Positions 8,119 through 16,557 of a stretch of DNA of 64,000 nt are shown piece after piece. This DNA comes from Nakamurella sp. PAMC28650 (GTDB lineage: Bacteria > Actinomycetota > Actinomycetes > Mycobacteriales > Nakamurellaceae). Location of the stretch: positions 4,607,001 to 4,671,000 of the forward strand of contig NZ_CP060298.1 of the NCBI RefSeq assembly GCF_014303395.1, given 5' to 3'. Every line of letters starts with the position of its first letter. Position 1 is the stretch's first letter. The notes beneath the pieces were generated by a model that worked only from the letters and a program-made list of their open reading frames with translations, searched no databases and was not told where the DNA came from. The position numbers and the translations under genes are program-made.

Positions 8119-8124
8119 TAGCCT
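8119..8124 (+). promoter_or_regulatory. Candidate -10 box for leaderless methyltransferase mRNA
   Basis: TAGCCT is followed by six bases and GTG 8131, again without a ribosome binding site. Confidence 0.45.
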
Positions 8125-8130
8125 GCCCAC

Positions 8131-8841
8131 GTGGATCTGTCAACGATTGCTGTGCCGCACACACTCGCCCAGCTGGTGCCCTTGCTTCCTGCCACCCCAG
8201 CTCGAATCGTCGAGGTAGGTTGCGGTGACGGCGCTCTCGCCGCCGCACTGGCGACTGCGGGGTATGACGTCACCGGCGTCGACCGCGATACAGCAGTGGC
8301 AGAATCGGCCGGACGACGTGGCGTGCGGGTCATCCAAGCCGACATCAACGATGTCGCAGGCGAGTACGACGTCGTGCTGTTTACGCGGTCCCTGCACCAC
8401 GCCGAGAACCTGCACGACACTGTGGCGCATGCCGCCACACTGCTCGCCCCCGACGGACAGATCATCATCGAGGAGTTCGCATGGGAACGAGTGGATGACG
8501 CTGCCGCCGCCTTCGTCTACGGCAACCGGGCAGAACTGGTCACCGCTGGTCTGCTCGACGCCGATCATCCATCGGGGAAATTGCTGGACGCCTGGATCGC
8601 CGGCCATCGGAGTCTCCACACCCGCGCGGCGATGCTCGATGCCCTCGGCCGCGTCGGCGTCAACCTGACCATGTCGGACACGAGCATCCTCTGGCGACTC
8701 GTCGACGGGCGCGGCGGCACGTGGACGGTGCCAATTGCGCAGGCCGGCCACGCGCTCAACACCATGCGCGACAGAGAGGAAGCCCTCATCGCCGGCGGCA
8801 AGCTTCCATCGGTCGGCCTGCTCGCCTCCATCCGCTGCTGA
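8131..8841 (+). CDS. Class I SAM-dependent methyltransferase
   Basis: The 236-residue protein has the Rossmann-type methyltransferase core near its N-terminus. Motif I is [16 protein letters not shown] (about residues 25-40), the acidic residue after strand 2 is in VTGVDRDTA, then VIQADINDV and [16 protein letters not shown] follow. The second half, about 110 residues, is helical and likely carries the substrate site. The family resembles small-molecule methyltransferases of the UbiE/Coq5 type, but the substrate cannot be told. It stands alone between a VOC gene and prfB. The GTG start at 8131 agrees with a leaderless promoter. Confidence 0.8.
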   Translation: MDLSTIAVPHTLAQLVPLLPATPARIVEVGCGDGALAAALATAGYDVTGVDRDTAVAESAGRRGVRVIQADINDVAGEYDVVLFTRSLHHAENLHDTVAHAATLLAPDGQIIIEEFAWERVDDAAAAFVYGNRAELVTAGLLDADHPSGKLLDAWIAGHRSLHTRAAMLDALGRVGVNLTMSDTSILWRLVDGRGGTWTVPIAQAGHALNTMRDREEALIAGGKLPSVGLLASIRC

Positions 8842-9166
8842 TCGAAGCGAACGGCCCCGACGTCACAGAGTGGCTCCTCCCGATCAGAAGGTCGGCCGGA
8901 GAGCCCGCCCGTACGGTGCACTGGTCGGCGGACGGCCTTCGGGCGCGCCCTTGCCCGACCTCGTCACCCCTCCGTCGGCATCGTCGGCGGCGGGGCGGCG
9001 ATTTCGTCGTCGACCAGGACGACGGTCATCACCAGGAGCGGCTGGGGTTGGACTGGCCTCGTCATCGCCCGAGCGGCGGGGGGATCGATCGCATGCTGCC
9101 GATCGACGTCGGACGGCATTTCGGCAATGCCGTCCCCGGGCCGACCCCCAGGTAGGCTGGGCAGTT
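8842..9166. other. Intergenic region before prfB
   Basis: I see no believable gene in these 325 bases. At 9111-9135 is a perfect hairpin: GGACGGCATT, five-base loop, AATGCCGTCC. No T run follows it. A TAGGCT box at 9153-9158 lies eight bases before the prfB start and may be its -10 element, which would place the hairpin around the -35 position. Confidence 0.5.
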
Positions 9167-10273
9167 GTGAATGCCGACGAATCCGCAGAACTCAAGGCCC
9201 TCGAAGCCACCATGACCAGCATCGAGGCCGTGCTGGACATCGAACGGCTCAGAGCGACCATCGAAACCCTGTCCGACCAGGCCAGTGCGCCTGATCTGTG
9301 GAACGACCAGGAGAAGGCCCAGCAGGTCACCAGCAAGCTCTCGCACGCCCAGTCCGAGCTCAAGAAGGTGCAGGCGCTCCGCCAGCGGCTCGACGACCTG
9401 AACGTGCTCTTCGAGTTGGCCGAGGACGACCCCGAGACGATGGTGGAGGCGCAGGCCGAACTCATCGCGGCGCATGCTGAGGTGGAGACCATGGAGGTTC
9501 GGACGCTGCTCTCCGGCGAATACGACATCCGGGAGGCGCTGATCACCATCCGGTCCGAGGCCGGCGGGGTGGATGCGGCCGACTTCGCCGAGATGCTGAT
9601 GCGGATGTACCTGCGGTGGTCGGAACGCCACGGGTATGCGACCGAGGTGTACGACACGTCCTACGCCGAAGAGGCAGGCATCAAGTCGGCGACGTTCCAG
9701 GTCAAGAGCCCCTACGCCTACGGGACGTTGTCGGTCGAACAAGGCACGCACCGCCTGGTCCGGATCTCGCCGTTCGACAACCAGGGGCGCCGACAGACGT
9801 CGTTCGCCGGTGTCGAGGTGATCCCCGTCCTGGAGACCAGTGACCACATCGACATCGACGAGAAGGAAATTCGAGTCGACGTGTACCGCTCGTCGGGACC
9901 GGGCGGCCAGGGCGTCAACACGACGGACTCCGCTGTCCGGATCACCCACCTCCCGAGCGGCATCGTAGTGTCCTGCCAGAACGAGCGCTCGCAGATCCAG
10001 AACCGGGCGTCGGCGATGGCCGTCCTCGGTGCGAAGCTGCTGGTGCGCCGCAAGGAGCAGGAGAAGGCGGCGATGGACGTGCTCCGTGGCGACGGAGGCA
10101 ACTCCTGGGGCAACCAGATGCGTTCGTACGTCCTGCATCCCTATCAGATGGTGAAGGATCTACGGACGAACTTCGAGGTCGGCAACCCCTCTGCGGTATT
10201 CGACGGCGACATCGACGGATTCCTCGAGGCCGGCATCCGCTGGCGTCGTTCGGCCGACCCCGACGCCAACTGA
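9167..10273 (+). CDS. prfB: Peptide chain release factor 2
   Basis: RF2 ends translation at UGA and UAA. The protein, 368 residues from GTG 9167, has the N-terminal helical domain ([20 protein letters not shown]), the recognition tripeptide Ser-Pro-Phe at residues 201-203 ([11 protein letters not shown]), and the peptidyl-tRNA hydrolysis loop GGQ at 246-248 ([17 protein letters not shown]). SPF rather than PxT marks it as RF2 and not RF1. The start was picked by matching the family N-terminus; the frame is open further upstream without homologous sequence. There is no in-frame UGA or frameshift site of the kind that autoregulates prfB in enterobacteria. Downstream it converges on the lactonase gene. 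Confidence 0.95.
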   Translation: MNADESAELKALEATMTSIEAVLDIERLRATIETLSDQASAPDLWNDQEKAQQVTSKLSHAQSELKKVQALRQRLDDLNVLFELAEDDPETMVEAQAELIAAHAEVETMEVRTLLSGEYDIREALITIRSEAGGVDAADFAEMLMRMYLRWSERHGYATEVYDTSYAEEAGIKSATFQVKSPYAYGTLSVEQGTHRLVRISPFDNQGRRQTSFAGVEVIPVLETSDHIDIDEKEIRVDVYRSSGPGGQGVNTTDSAVRITHLPSGIVVSCQNERSQIQNRASAMAVLGAKLLVRRKEQEKAAMDVLRGDGGNSWGNQMRSYVLHPYQMVKDLRTNFEVGNPSAVFDGDIDGFLEAGIRWRRSADPDAN

Positions 10274-10305
10274 CGAGCGCGGCTCTTTCCGTCCGGGCCG
10301 AACAG

Positions 10306-11286
10306 CTAGCGGCCGAGCTCGACACACATCGGTGCCGCCACGTCCAGCACCCTGGAGACGCGGCGCCCGCGCAGATCGATCACCCCGACCTCATCGGCGC
10401 TGGTGCTGCAGACGAAGAGCCGATCCCCGCCCGGGGCCAAGTGCCGGGGCCATGCACCGCAGGGGATCTCGGTCACCAGATGGCCGGTGGACGAATCGAG
10501 CAGCGCGACCGAATCAACCCCTCGATTGGCCAGGTACAGAAGATCGCCGTCCGCGGAGAGCCTGAGATCGCTCGGGTAGTTCCGGTCGCCGGAGCGGACC
10601 CGACCGGTCGTCGAAGGAGTGCTCCGCCAACCCACGAAGGAGCGACCCCGGCGATCGGCCCACAGCAGACTGGATCCCAGTTCCCCGGACACCGCAACGC
10701 CGCCGGGGAGCAGCACGAGATGGCGCGGCCCGGAACCCGGCGGTGCACTGCTGACCACGGGTTCGGTCAGCCCACCGTCGACGAGTAGGTAGCTGACGAC
10801 CTGATCGGCACCGAGATCCACCACCAGCACCTCGCCGTCAGCGCCCAGGACGACCTGGTGGATGTGCGACTCGCCTTGTCGCTCCCGGTCGGGCCCCGGC
10901 TGCGTCAGGCGGGCGAGAACGGTGGCCGGACCGAGGGACCCATCCGGCAGGATGGGCAGCAGCGCCACCGAGCCGCCCGCCGCGCCCCCGTAGTTCGCCA
11001 CCAGCAGCCGGCGCCCGGTGGGGTCGACGACCAGATGGCACGGTTCGCCGCCGCCGGTCGGCACCGGGCTGCCCAGCGGTAGGAGTGCGCTCCCGCTGAT
11101 CTGCCAGGCGTGCGCCCGGCCGGTCGCTACTCCGGACACGCCGTAGAGGAACCGGCCGGTCGGATCGGTGGCCAGATACAGCAGTTCTTCCACCGCGATC
11201 GCGTCCCCCACGGGATCCAGTTGATCATCGAGGATCGAAATCCCGCCGGGTCGCGCCCCGCGTCCCGAGCCGGCCACGTAGATCAT
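10306..11286 (-). CDS. Lactonase-family seven-bladed beta-propeller protein
   Basis: The 326-residue protein has the YVAGSGRG opening, LYLATDPTGRFLYGVSG, HLVVDPTGRRLLVANYGG and SDLRLSADGDLLYLANRGVD, repeated blades typical of 6-phosphogluconolactonase-like (Pgl, COG2706) proteins. Such enzymes hydrolyse sugar lactones, but many relatives have other or unknown substrates. It is the last gene of a four-gene minus-strand operon, 12 bases after the D-aminoacylase gene, with AGGAGG eight bases before ATG 11286. Its place beside D-amino-acid genes suggests a substrate other than 6-phosphogluconolactone, though nothing in the sequence says which. No signal peptide is seen. Confidence 0.75.
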   Translation of the reverse strand: MIYVAGSGRGARPGGISILDDQLDPVGDAIAVEELLYLATDPTGRFLYGVSGVATGRAHAWQISGSALLPLGSPVPTGGGEPCHLVVDPTGRRLLVANYGGAAGGSVALLPILPDGSLGPATVLARLTQPGPDRERQGESHIHQVVLGADGEVLVVDLGADQVVSYLLVDGGLTEPVVSSAPPGSGPRHLVLLPGGVAVSGELGSSLLWADRRGRSFVGWRSTPSTTGRVRSGDRNYPSDLRLSADGDLLYLANRGVDSVALLDSSTGHLVTEIPCGAWPRHLAPGGDRLFVCSTSADEVGVIDLRGRRVSRVLDVAAPMCVELGR

Positions 11287-11298
11287 CGTCGGATCCTC

Positions 11299-12909
11299 CT
11301 ATTGGTTGCGCTGCGGCACGAAGTCGTTCATCCTGCGGACGGAGGCGCTGCGCCGCAAACCCTTTCCCGGCAGGGATCCCGTCTGGCGGCCGTGGTCCAG
11401 CACCGCGACGCCGTTCACGAACACGTCGTCGATCCCGACGGCCGGTTGCCGCGGATGCTCGTAGTCGGCTCGGTCGGCGACCGTCGTCGGGTCGAGCACC
11501 ACCACATCGGCCACGCATCCGGCCGCGATCCGTCCGCGGTCGGCCAGTCCGTGCCGGGCCGCCGTTCGGCCGGCCAGGTGCACCGCAGCCTGCGCCCAGG
11601 ACCAGTCGCCGCGTTCCCGGACATGCCGCCCCAGGAACCGGCCGAACGTTCCCCACCCTCTCGGATGCGGGTGGCCACCGACGTAGATGCCGTCGCTGGA
11701 ACCGAGATGTGCTGGGTGCCGGAAGATCTGGGCCAACTCCTCGATCGGCCGCTGCTGCGGGACGCGGAGCACTGCGCTCACCGCGAGCCGCGAGTCGGCG
11801 ATCAGACGTAGACCGAATTCGGCGGCGTCCACGCCGACCGCGGCAGCAGCATCGGCCACCGTCCGGCCCTGCGTCCACCGGTCGTGCAGTGCCGCGACGC
11901 CCGCGATGGTGATTCCGTCGGCCCATCGCTCCCCCATGTCCGGTCGGGACACCATGACCGGCAACCACTCCCGGATCACCCTGGCCCTGATCCGTGGATC
12001 GGCCAGCTGCTTGGCGGCTTCCGCGGACCCGAGTCGTAGCAACCAGGGGGGCACCATGGGCATGGCCAACAACGAGCATCCCCGGCGGTATGGGTAGGCG
12101 TCGAAGCTCAGGTCGACTCCCGCGGCGGCGGCCCCGCGCACCGAAGCCCCGATCAACTCCCAGGGGGCGTGCAGGTGCGAGACGTGCACCGAAACACCGG
12201 TAGCAAGGGCGATCTCGCTGATCTCGGCCACGCCGGCGCCGATGTTGTCCTCGTATCCGCCCCGCAGGTGCGAGACGTAGAGTGCGCCGACACCAGCCAC
12301 CTGCGCCGCCATCGCGATCAGTTCCGCGGTGTCGGCGAAATACCCCGGCGCGTAGTCGAGCCCGGTGGACAGGCCCAGTGCGCCTTCCGAGAGACCGGCC
12401 GCGACCAGCACCTGCATCCGGCGCAGTTCGTCGTCGCTCGGCGGCCGGTCGGCGTCGCCCATCACTTCGTGCCGGACGGTGCCGTGTGGCACGAGATAAC
12501 CGACGTTCACCGGAATCCGGCCGTCGTAGCCGGCCAGCAACCCGGAGACACCGCCCCCGCGATAGGTGGGGTGCGGCCCGTTCAGTGCGGCGAGATACTC
12601 GCTGGCGTAGGTCCCGTCGCCCGGGGCGAAGGACACCCCGTCCTGGCCGGCGATGACGGTGGTGACTCCCTGGCGCAGCAGGGCCAGGGCCACCTCGGGG
12701 TCGAAAACTGCTGCATCGGCATGGGAATGCGCATCGATGAGACCCGGTAGCACCATCCGCGAGGTGCAGTCCACCTCCACATCGCCGACCTCCCGGACGA
12801 CGTCGCCCACTGCGGCGATGCGCCCGCCGACGATGGCCACGTCGGCCGGGCCGGCCGGCGTGCCGGACCCGTCTGCGACGACACCCCCGCGAAGAACGGT
12901 CCGCGTCAT
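11299..12909 (-). CDS. N-acyl-D-amino-acid deacylase (D-aminoacylase family amidohydrolase)
   Basis: The 536-residue enzyme belongs to the amidohydrolase superfamily. The metal-binding HxH is in LIDAHSHADAAVF, then come GQDGVSFAPGDGTY, GLDYAPGYFADT, the SHLRGGYED segment and VHVSHLHAPWE, and near the end the GSSDGIYVGGHPHPRGWG block that typifies D-aminoacylases and dihydroorotase-like relatives. The family releases free D-amino acids from N-acyl derivatives using zinc. Its ATG overlaps the stop codon of the upstream SDR gene (ATGA), so the two are coupled. Being downstream of a fold-III D-amino-acid lyase makes the D-amino-acid assignment more likely. The preferred side chain cannot be judged. 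Confidence 0.85.
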   Translation of the reverse strand: MTRTVLRGGVVADGSGTPAGPADVAIVGGRIAAVGDVVREVGDVEVDCTSRMVLPGLIDAHSHADAAVFDPEVALALLRQGVTTVIAGQDGVSFAPGDGTYASEYLAALNGPHPTYRGGGVSGLLAGYDGRIPVNVGYLVPHGTVRHEVMGDADRPPSDDELRRMQVLVAAGLSEGALGLSTGLDYAPGYFADTAELIAMAAQVAGVGALYVSHLRGGYEDNIGAGVAEISEIALATGVSVHVSHLHAPWELIGASVRGAAAAGVDLSFDAYPYRRGCSLLAMPMVPPWLLRLGSAEAAKQLADPRIRARVIREWLPVMVSRPDMGERWADGITIAGVAALHDRWTQGRTVADAAAAVGVDAAEFGLRLIADSRLAVSAVLRVPQQRPIEELAQIFRHPAHLGSSDGIYVGGHPHPRGWGTFGRFLGRHVRERGDWSWAQAAVHLAGRTAARHGLADRGRIAAGCVADVVVLDPTTVADRADYEHPRQPAVGIDDVFVNGVAVLDHGRQTGSLPGKGLRRSASVRRMNDFVPQRNQ

Positions 12910-13709
12910 CGGTCCTCGTCCTGCGGTCCCGGCTCGAAAGACTCGGCCGAGGAGACGATCTCGTCGGCCATCGCCAGTCGTCCGGCGAGCAGTCCCCCGT
13001 CGACCGGGAGGGTGACGCCGGTGATCCAGGATGCTCCGTCGCCGGCCAGGAACAGCACCGCGGCCGCGACATCCTCGGGGCGTCCGACGCGGCCGAGCGG
13101 GTACCACCGGGCCGCCCGCTGCATCACCATCGGGTCCGCCTCCATGCGCTGCTGCCAGATCGGCGTGGCGATGGTGCCCGGAGCCACTGCGTTGCAACGG
13201 ATACCGCGGTCGCCGTAGCGAACGGCGATGCTCTTGGTGAGACTGATCAAGCCGGCCTTCGCGGCGCTGTAGGCCTCGTTGCCCAGATAGGTCAGCCCGT
13301 TGACCGATGCCACGTTGACGATCGCGCCACCACCGGCAGCGATCATCCCGGGGAGCACCGCCGAGATGGTGTGGTACGCACCGTCGAGGCTGACGGCGAT
13401 GTCCCGGTGCCACAACTCCTCCGGCAACCTCCCGAACGGCACGTCCGAGGCCACCCCGGCGTTGTTGACCAACACCTGGACGGGACCGACCTCCCGCGCG
13501 ATGCGGGCGACGACGGCCCGCACCTGCTCACCCGAGGTGACATCGAGCGTCATCGCCACCGACCGCGGCAGTTGCGCCGAGATCCTCGTCGCGGCTGCGG
13601 CATCGACATCCGTGACGACCACGCGGTCACCCAGCGCTGCGGCCTGCGCTGCGATCACCGCGCCGATCCCCGAGCCTGCGCCGGTCACCAGTACGACCCG
13701 GTCTGTCAT
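12906..13709 (-). CDS. Short-chain dehydrogenase/reductase
   Basis: A classical SDR of 267 residues: NAD(P)-binding TGAGSGIG at residues 10-17, Asp in VVVTDVDA after strand 2 (which suggests NAD preference), NNAG, the catalytic Ser in VASVNG and Tyr/Lys in YSAAKAG, then PGTIATPIW. It oxidises or reduces an alcohol/ketone pair. It is second in the D-amino-acid operon and overlaps the following D-aminoacylase gene by four bases. A plausible job is oxidation of a hydroxy acid or hydroxyamino acid product of the pathway, but this is inference. The C-terminal extension after the usual VDGG end is acidic and about 30 residues long. Confidence 0.85.
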   Translation of the reverse strand: MTDRVVLVTGAGSGIGAVIAAQAAALGDRVVVTDVDAAAATRISAQLPRSVAMTLDVTSGEQVRAVVARIAREVGPVQVLVNNAGVASDVPFGRLPEELWHRDIAVSLDGAYHTISAVLPGMIAAGGGAIVNVASVNGLTYLGNEAYSAAKAGLISLTKSIAVRYGDRGIRCNAVAPGTIATPIWQQRMEADPMVMQRAARWYPLGRVGRPEDVAAAVLFLAGDGASWITGVTLPVDGGLLAGRLAMADEIVSSAESFEPGPQDEDR

Positions 13710-13779
13710 CGGCGGCGGCTCCTGGGTGGAAGGGAAGAAAGGTGGGCGCCTCTGCGACGGTCGATGTGGTCGATGACGA

Positions 13780-15129
13780 TCAGAAGAAGGTCCGGATCAG
13801 ACCGACCACCCGGGGGTCCCGGACGTCGGCATCCTCGAGCGTGGGAATCAACGTCCACTTGTCGAAAGCGGTGCACGGATGGGACAGGCCCAGGCGCACC
13901 ACATCACCCACCTCGACGTCGTCCGGCGCCCCGAGTTCGAGGAAGGCGTGCTGATCGTTCAGCCTGGAGATGACCGCCCCGACAAGAGGTGTGACGGTCC
14001 CGTCCGGGCGGATCCGCTGCTGCGGCTCGGGCAGGCCCTGGTCGAACGGTAGGTCGCGACGACCTGCATCCAGCAGGGCCAGCCCGGGCTCGGGCTGTGA
14101 CACCACCCGTGCCCAGCCGTGCATCGCCGAGGTCAGGACGGGCCCGTCCGTCCGGTTCGCCGGGGTGATCGAACGGTAGTAGCCGTCGTCGTGTGCCACG
14201 TAGGCACCGGATCGAAGGACCACCTCGGTGGCCGGTCCGCGTACGCCGAACGGATCCGCGAAACCGCCGAGCCGGGTCGCCACCCGGTCGAAGTACGCGC
14301 TCCCACCGACGGTCAGCATCGCGGTCCCGGCGGTGCTGAGGTCGTACATGGGCCAGGCCGCCGTGTGCAGTGCGGCCAGATCGTCCAGGTACCGGTCGAC
14401 GGTGGCGAGTTGTTCGGCATCGGTCCCGTGGGCGACCGCACCCTCGTAGCCGCACACACCGACCAGCGCCAGCCGCGGCGACCGGCGAACGGCCTCGGCC
14501 ACCTCGAGAGCAACCTGGATTCCTCTGGCACCGGTCCGGCCGCCGGGAACACCGAGTTCGACGCACACATCCACCGAGGACCCGGCCGGCAGTCCGGCCG
14601 TCATCTGCTCGACCGCACCGACGGAGTCGACCCAGCTGCTGAACCGGAAATCGCGGTCCTGCGCCTGCTGCTGGGCCAGCCACCGGAGCGCGGCCGGCCT
14701 CACCAGCGAGTTGGCCAGATGGATCCGCCGGACCCCGAACGCTCTGGCCACCCGCAGCTGGGGTTCGTTGGCCACGGTGATCCCCCACGCACCGGCCCGG
14801 AGCTGGTCCAGGTACAGGGCCGGCGCCATCGTGGTCTTGCCGTGCGGGGCCAGCGAAAGACCATGCCGGCGGCACCAGTTGGCCATCGCCACGATGTTCG
14901 CGCTCAGGGCCCGGGCGTCCAGGGTGAGCAACGGCGTACCGAAGTCCGACAGCCGCGGCCCGGTCTGCAGGAACTCGGCCACCGTGTAGCCGTCGGCGAT
15001 GGCCGGTACCGCCTTGAAACGCCAGTCCAGCACCTCGTTCGACAACCCGGCCACGGCCTCGGCCAAGGCGCGGTCGGCCGCCCGGTCTGCGCGATCGCCA
15101 CCTTCGCCGCGCGGTGCCGGACTGTTCAT
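13780..15129 (-). CDS. Fold-type III PLP enzyme, D-serine dehydratase/amino acid deaminase-like
   Basis: The 449-residue protein has an alanine-racemase-type barrel followed by the D-serine dehydratase-like C-terminal domain. The PLP lysine is in LAPHGKTTMAPAL, and the zinc-binding His and Cys of the domain are in LSHPCTAFDKW near residue 425. Members deaminate D-serine or D-threonine, or act as D-threonine aldolases; this sequence is closest in outline to amino-acid deaminases of the type found beside D-aminoacylases. It is the first gene of the operon, with a 70-base gap to the SDR gene. The start is ATG 15129, with only a weak ribosome site. Confidence 0.8.
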   Translation of the reverse strand: MNSPAPRGEGGDRADRAADRALAEAVAGLSNEVLDWRFKAVPAIADGYTVAEFLQTGPRLSDFGTPLLTLDARALSANIVAMANWCRRHGLSLAPHGKTTMAPALYLDQLRAGAWGITVANEPQLRVARAFGVRRIHLANSLVRPAALRWLAQQQAQDRDFRFSSWVDSVGAVEQMTAGLPAGSSVDVCVELGVPGGRTGARGIQVALEVAEAVRRSPRLALVGVCGYEGAVAHGTDAEQLATVDRYLDDLAALHTAAWPMYDLSTAGTAMLTVGGSAYFDRVATRLGGFADPFGVRGPATEVVLRSGAYVAHDDGYYRSITPANRTDGPVLTSAMHGWARVVSQPEPGLALLDAGRRDLPFDQGLPEPQQRIRPDGTVTPLVGAVISRLNDQHAFLELGAPDDVEVGDVVRLGLSHPCTAFDKWTLIPTLEDADVRDPRVVGLIRTFF

Positions 15130-15204
15130 CCCGACGACTTTACGATCCGACCCGCGGGCCGTTCACATCGCCCGTTCGGATCGCCCGTGCCGCCGGCGGC
15201 ACCG

Positions 15205-16536
15205 TCACGTGGTGCGGGCCAGGTTCAGCGGATGAAATGCATGCCCGGGGAAGATCGAGGCCAGACTCCCGACGGACAGACGCTTCTGCACCACCTCACC
15301 CAGCACGTCGAACGCATTGTTGGTCGGAGCCACGTCCCCGTCCCGAAGAGCGTTCGCCGACAGGGCATTCCACTTGCCGTAGACCCCCGACCGGGCCAGG
15401 CCCCCACCGAGCAGGAACATCATCGATCCGGTGCCGTGGTCGGTGCCGTTGGAGGCGTTGGTCTGGACCCGGCGGCCGAATTCGGTCATCACCACGACGG
15501 TGACCCGTTTGCGCCGCGTGGGTCCGAGATCGGTCATGAAGGCGGCCAACGCGGCGGAGGCGGAGGCGGTCAGCGCATCCAGGTCGCCGGCCTCGTCGGT
15601 GTGGGTGTCCCAACCGCCGACGTCGACGGTGGCAACCTCGACCCCGACCTCGGCGCGCAGCAGGGTGGCCAGGTCGGACAGCGACGAGGCGAAATTACCC
15701 GTCGGATAGACCGCCCCGTTCTTCGCGCCGGCCGACTTGTTCGCACGCTCGGCCACCGCGATGGCCGAGAGGGTGGTCTGCACATCCTGGGCCAGCGGGC
15801 TGTCGATCCCCCGGTAGAGCGACCTGATGGCCGTGATGCTGGCGTCCTTGACCCCGTCCCATCCGGGAAAGGTGAAGTCCGACAGCGAGTTCATCGACAG
15901 ATCCGGCTGCGGCCCGGCCAACGACGTCGGCGCGACACCACCCTCGGCCATCGCCCGGAAGGTGGTGCCGGGTCCCAGCGCGGCCAGGGTGCGATCGAGC
16001 CAGCCGGTGGCGGCGCTGGTTCCGCCGCGTTCGAGGAACTGCTGGGCCTGGAAGTGGCTCCTGGTCACGCCCGCGACCGAGACCGCGGGCACGAAGGCCA
16101 GTTCGCCCGTCCGGTACAGCGGCAGCAGCGCATCGAACCCCTTGTTGACACCCCACCCACTGGTCCCGGGCAGCGTGCGGATGTCGGCGTCGGCTTGGAC
16201 CAGCGTGGGCCGCAGCGAACTCAGGTAGTGGTGACCGAGCCCGGCCGCCTGAGGTACGAGCATGCGCAGTCCGTCGGCGCCGCCCCGCAGGAAGACGACG
16301 ATCACGGTGTTTCGCGTGCCACCAGGGCCGGCGGCGTAGGCGACCTTCGTGGTGACCAACTGCGAGGCCAGGGCCGCCACCCCGGCCATCCCGACGCCCT
16401 GGAGCATGCGCCGGCGGGTGAACCCGGCCGACCACGACTCCTCCTGGCACGCCAGCCCGGCCGCCACCTGCTCGGCGTTCGCCCGCAGGGCACGGTCGAA
16501 CCGGCCGCCGTCGTCATCGGTGAGTCGTCGCGTCAT
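15205..16536 (-). CDS. DUF1501 protein with Tat signal
   Basis: The 443-residue protein carries a twin-arginine signal after a 40-residue cytoplasmic stretch (FTRRRMLQGVGMAGVAALAS). The DUF1501 core follows: VIVVFLRGGADGLRML, TLPGTSGWGVN, VATVDVGGWDTHTDEAG and VVVMTEFGRRVQTN, then GTDHGTGSMMFLLGGG. The fold is alkaline-phosphatase/sulfatase-like, with conserved Asp and His residues that could bind metal, but no reaction has been proven for the family. DUF1501 genes nearly always sit beside a DUF1800 gene, as here (21-base gap). Export folded through Tat suggests a cofactor or complex assembled in the cytoplasm. Confidence 0.85.
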   Translation of the reverse strand: MTRRLTDDDGGRFDRALRANAEQVAAGLACQEESWSAGFTRRRMLQGVGMAGVAALASQLVTTKVAYAAGPGGTRNTVIVVFLRGGADGLRMLVPQAAGLGHHYLSSLRPTLVQADADIRTLPGTSGWGVNKGFDALLPLYRTGELAFVPAVSVAGVTRSHFQAQQFLERGGTSAATGWLDRTLAALGPGTTFRAMAEGGVAPTSLAGPQPDLSMNSLSDFTFPGWDGVKDASITAIRSLYRGIDSPLAQDVQTTLSAIAVAERANKSAGAKNGAVYPTGNFASSLSDLATLLRAEVGVEVATVDVGGWDTHTDEAGDLDALTASASAALAAFMTDLGPTRRKRVTVVVMTEFGRRVQTNASNGTDHGTGSMMFLLGGGLARSGVYGKWNALSANALRDGDVAPTNNAFDVLGEVVQKRLSVGSLASIFPGHAFHPLNLARTT

Positions 16537-16557
16537 GGCAGCTTCCTTGTCGACAGG

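Noticed and set aside
9167..9300. Programmed frameshift in prfB
   Set aside because: No in-frame stop or shift sequence is present; the frame is open from the start to the GGQ region and beyond.
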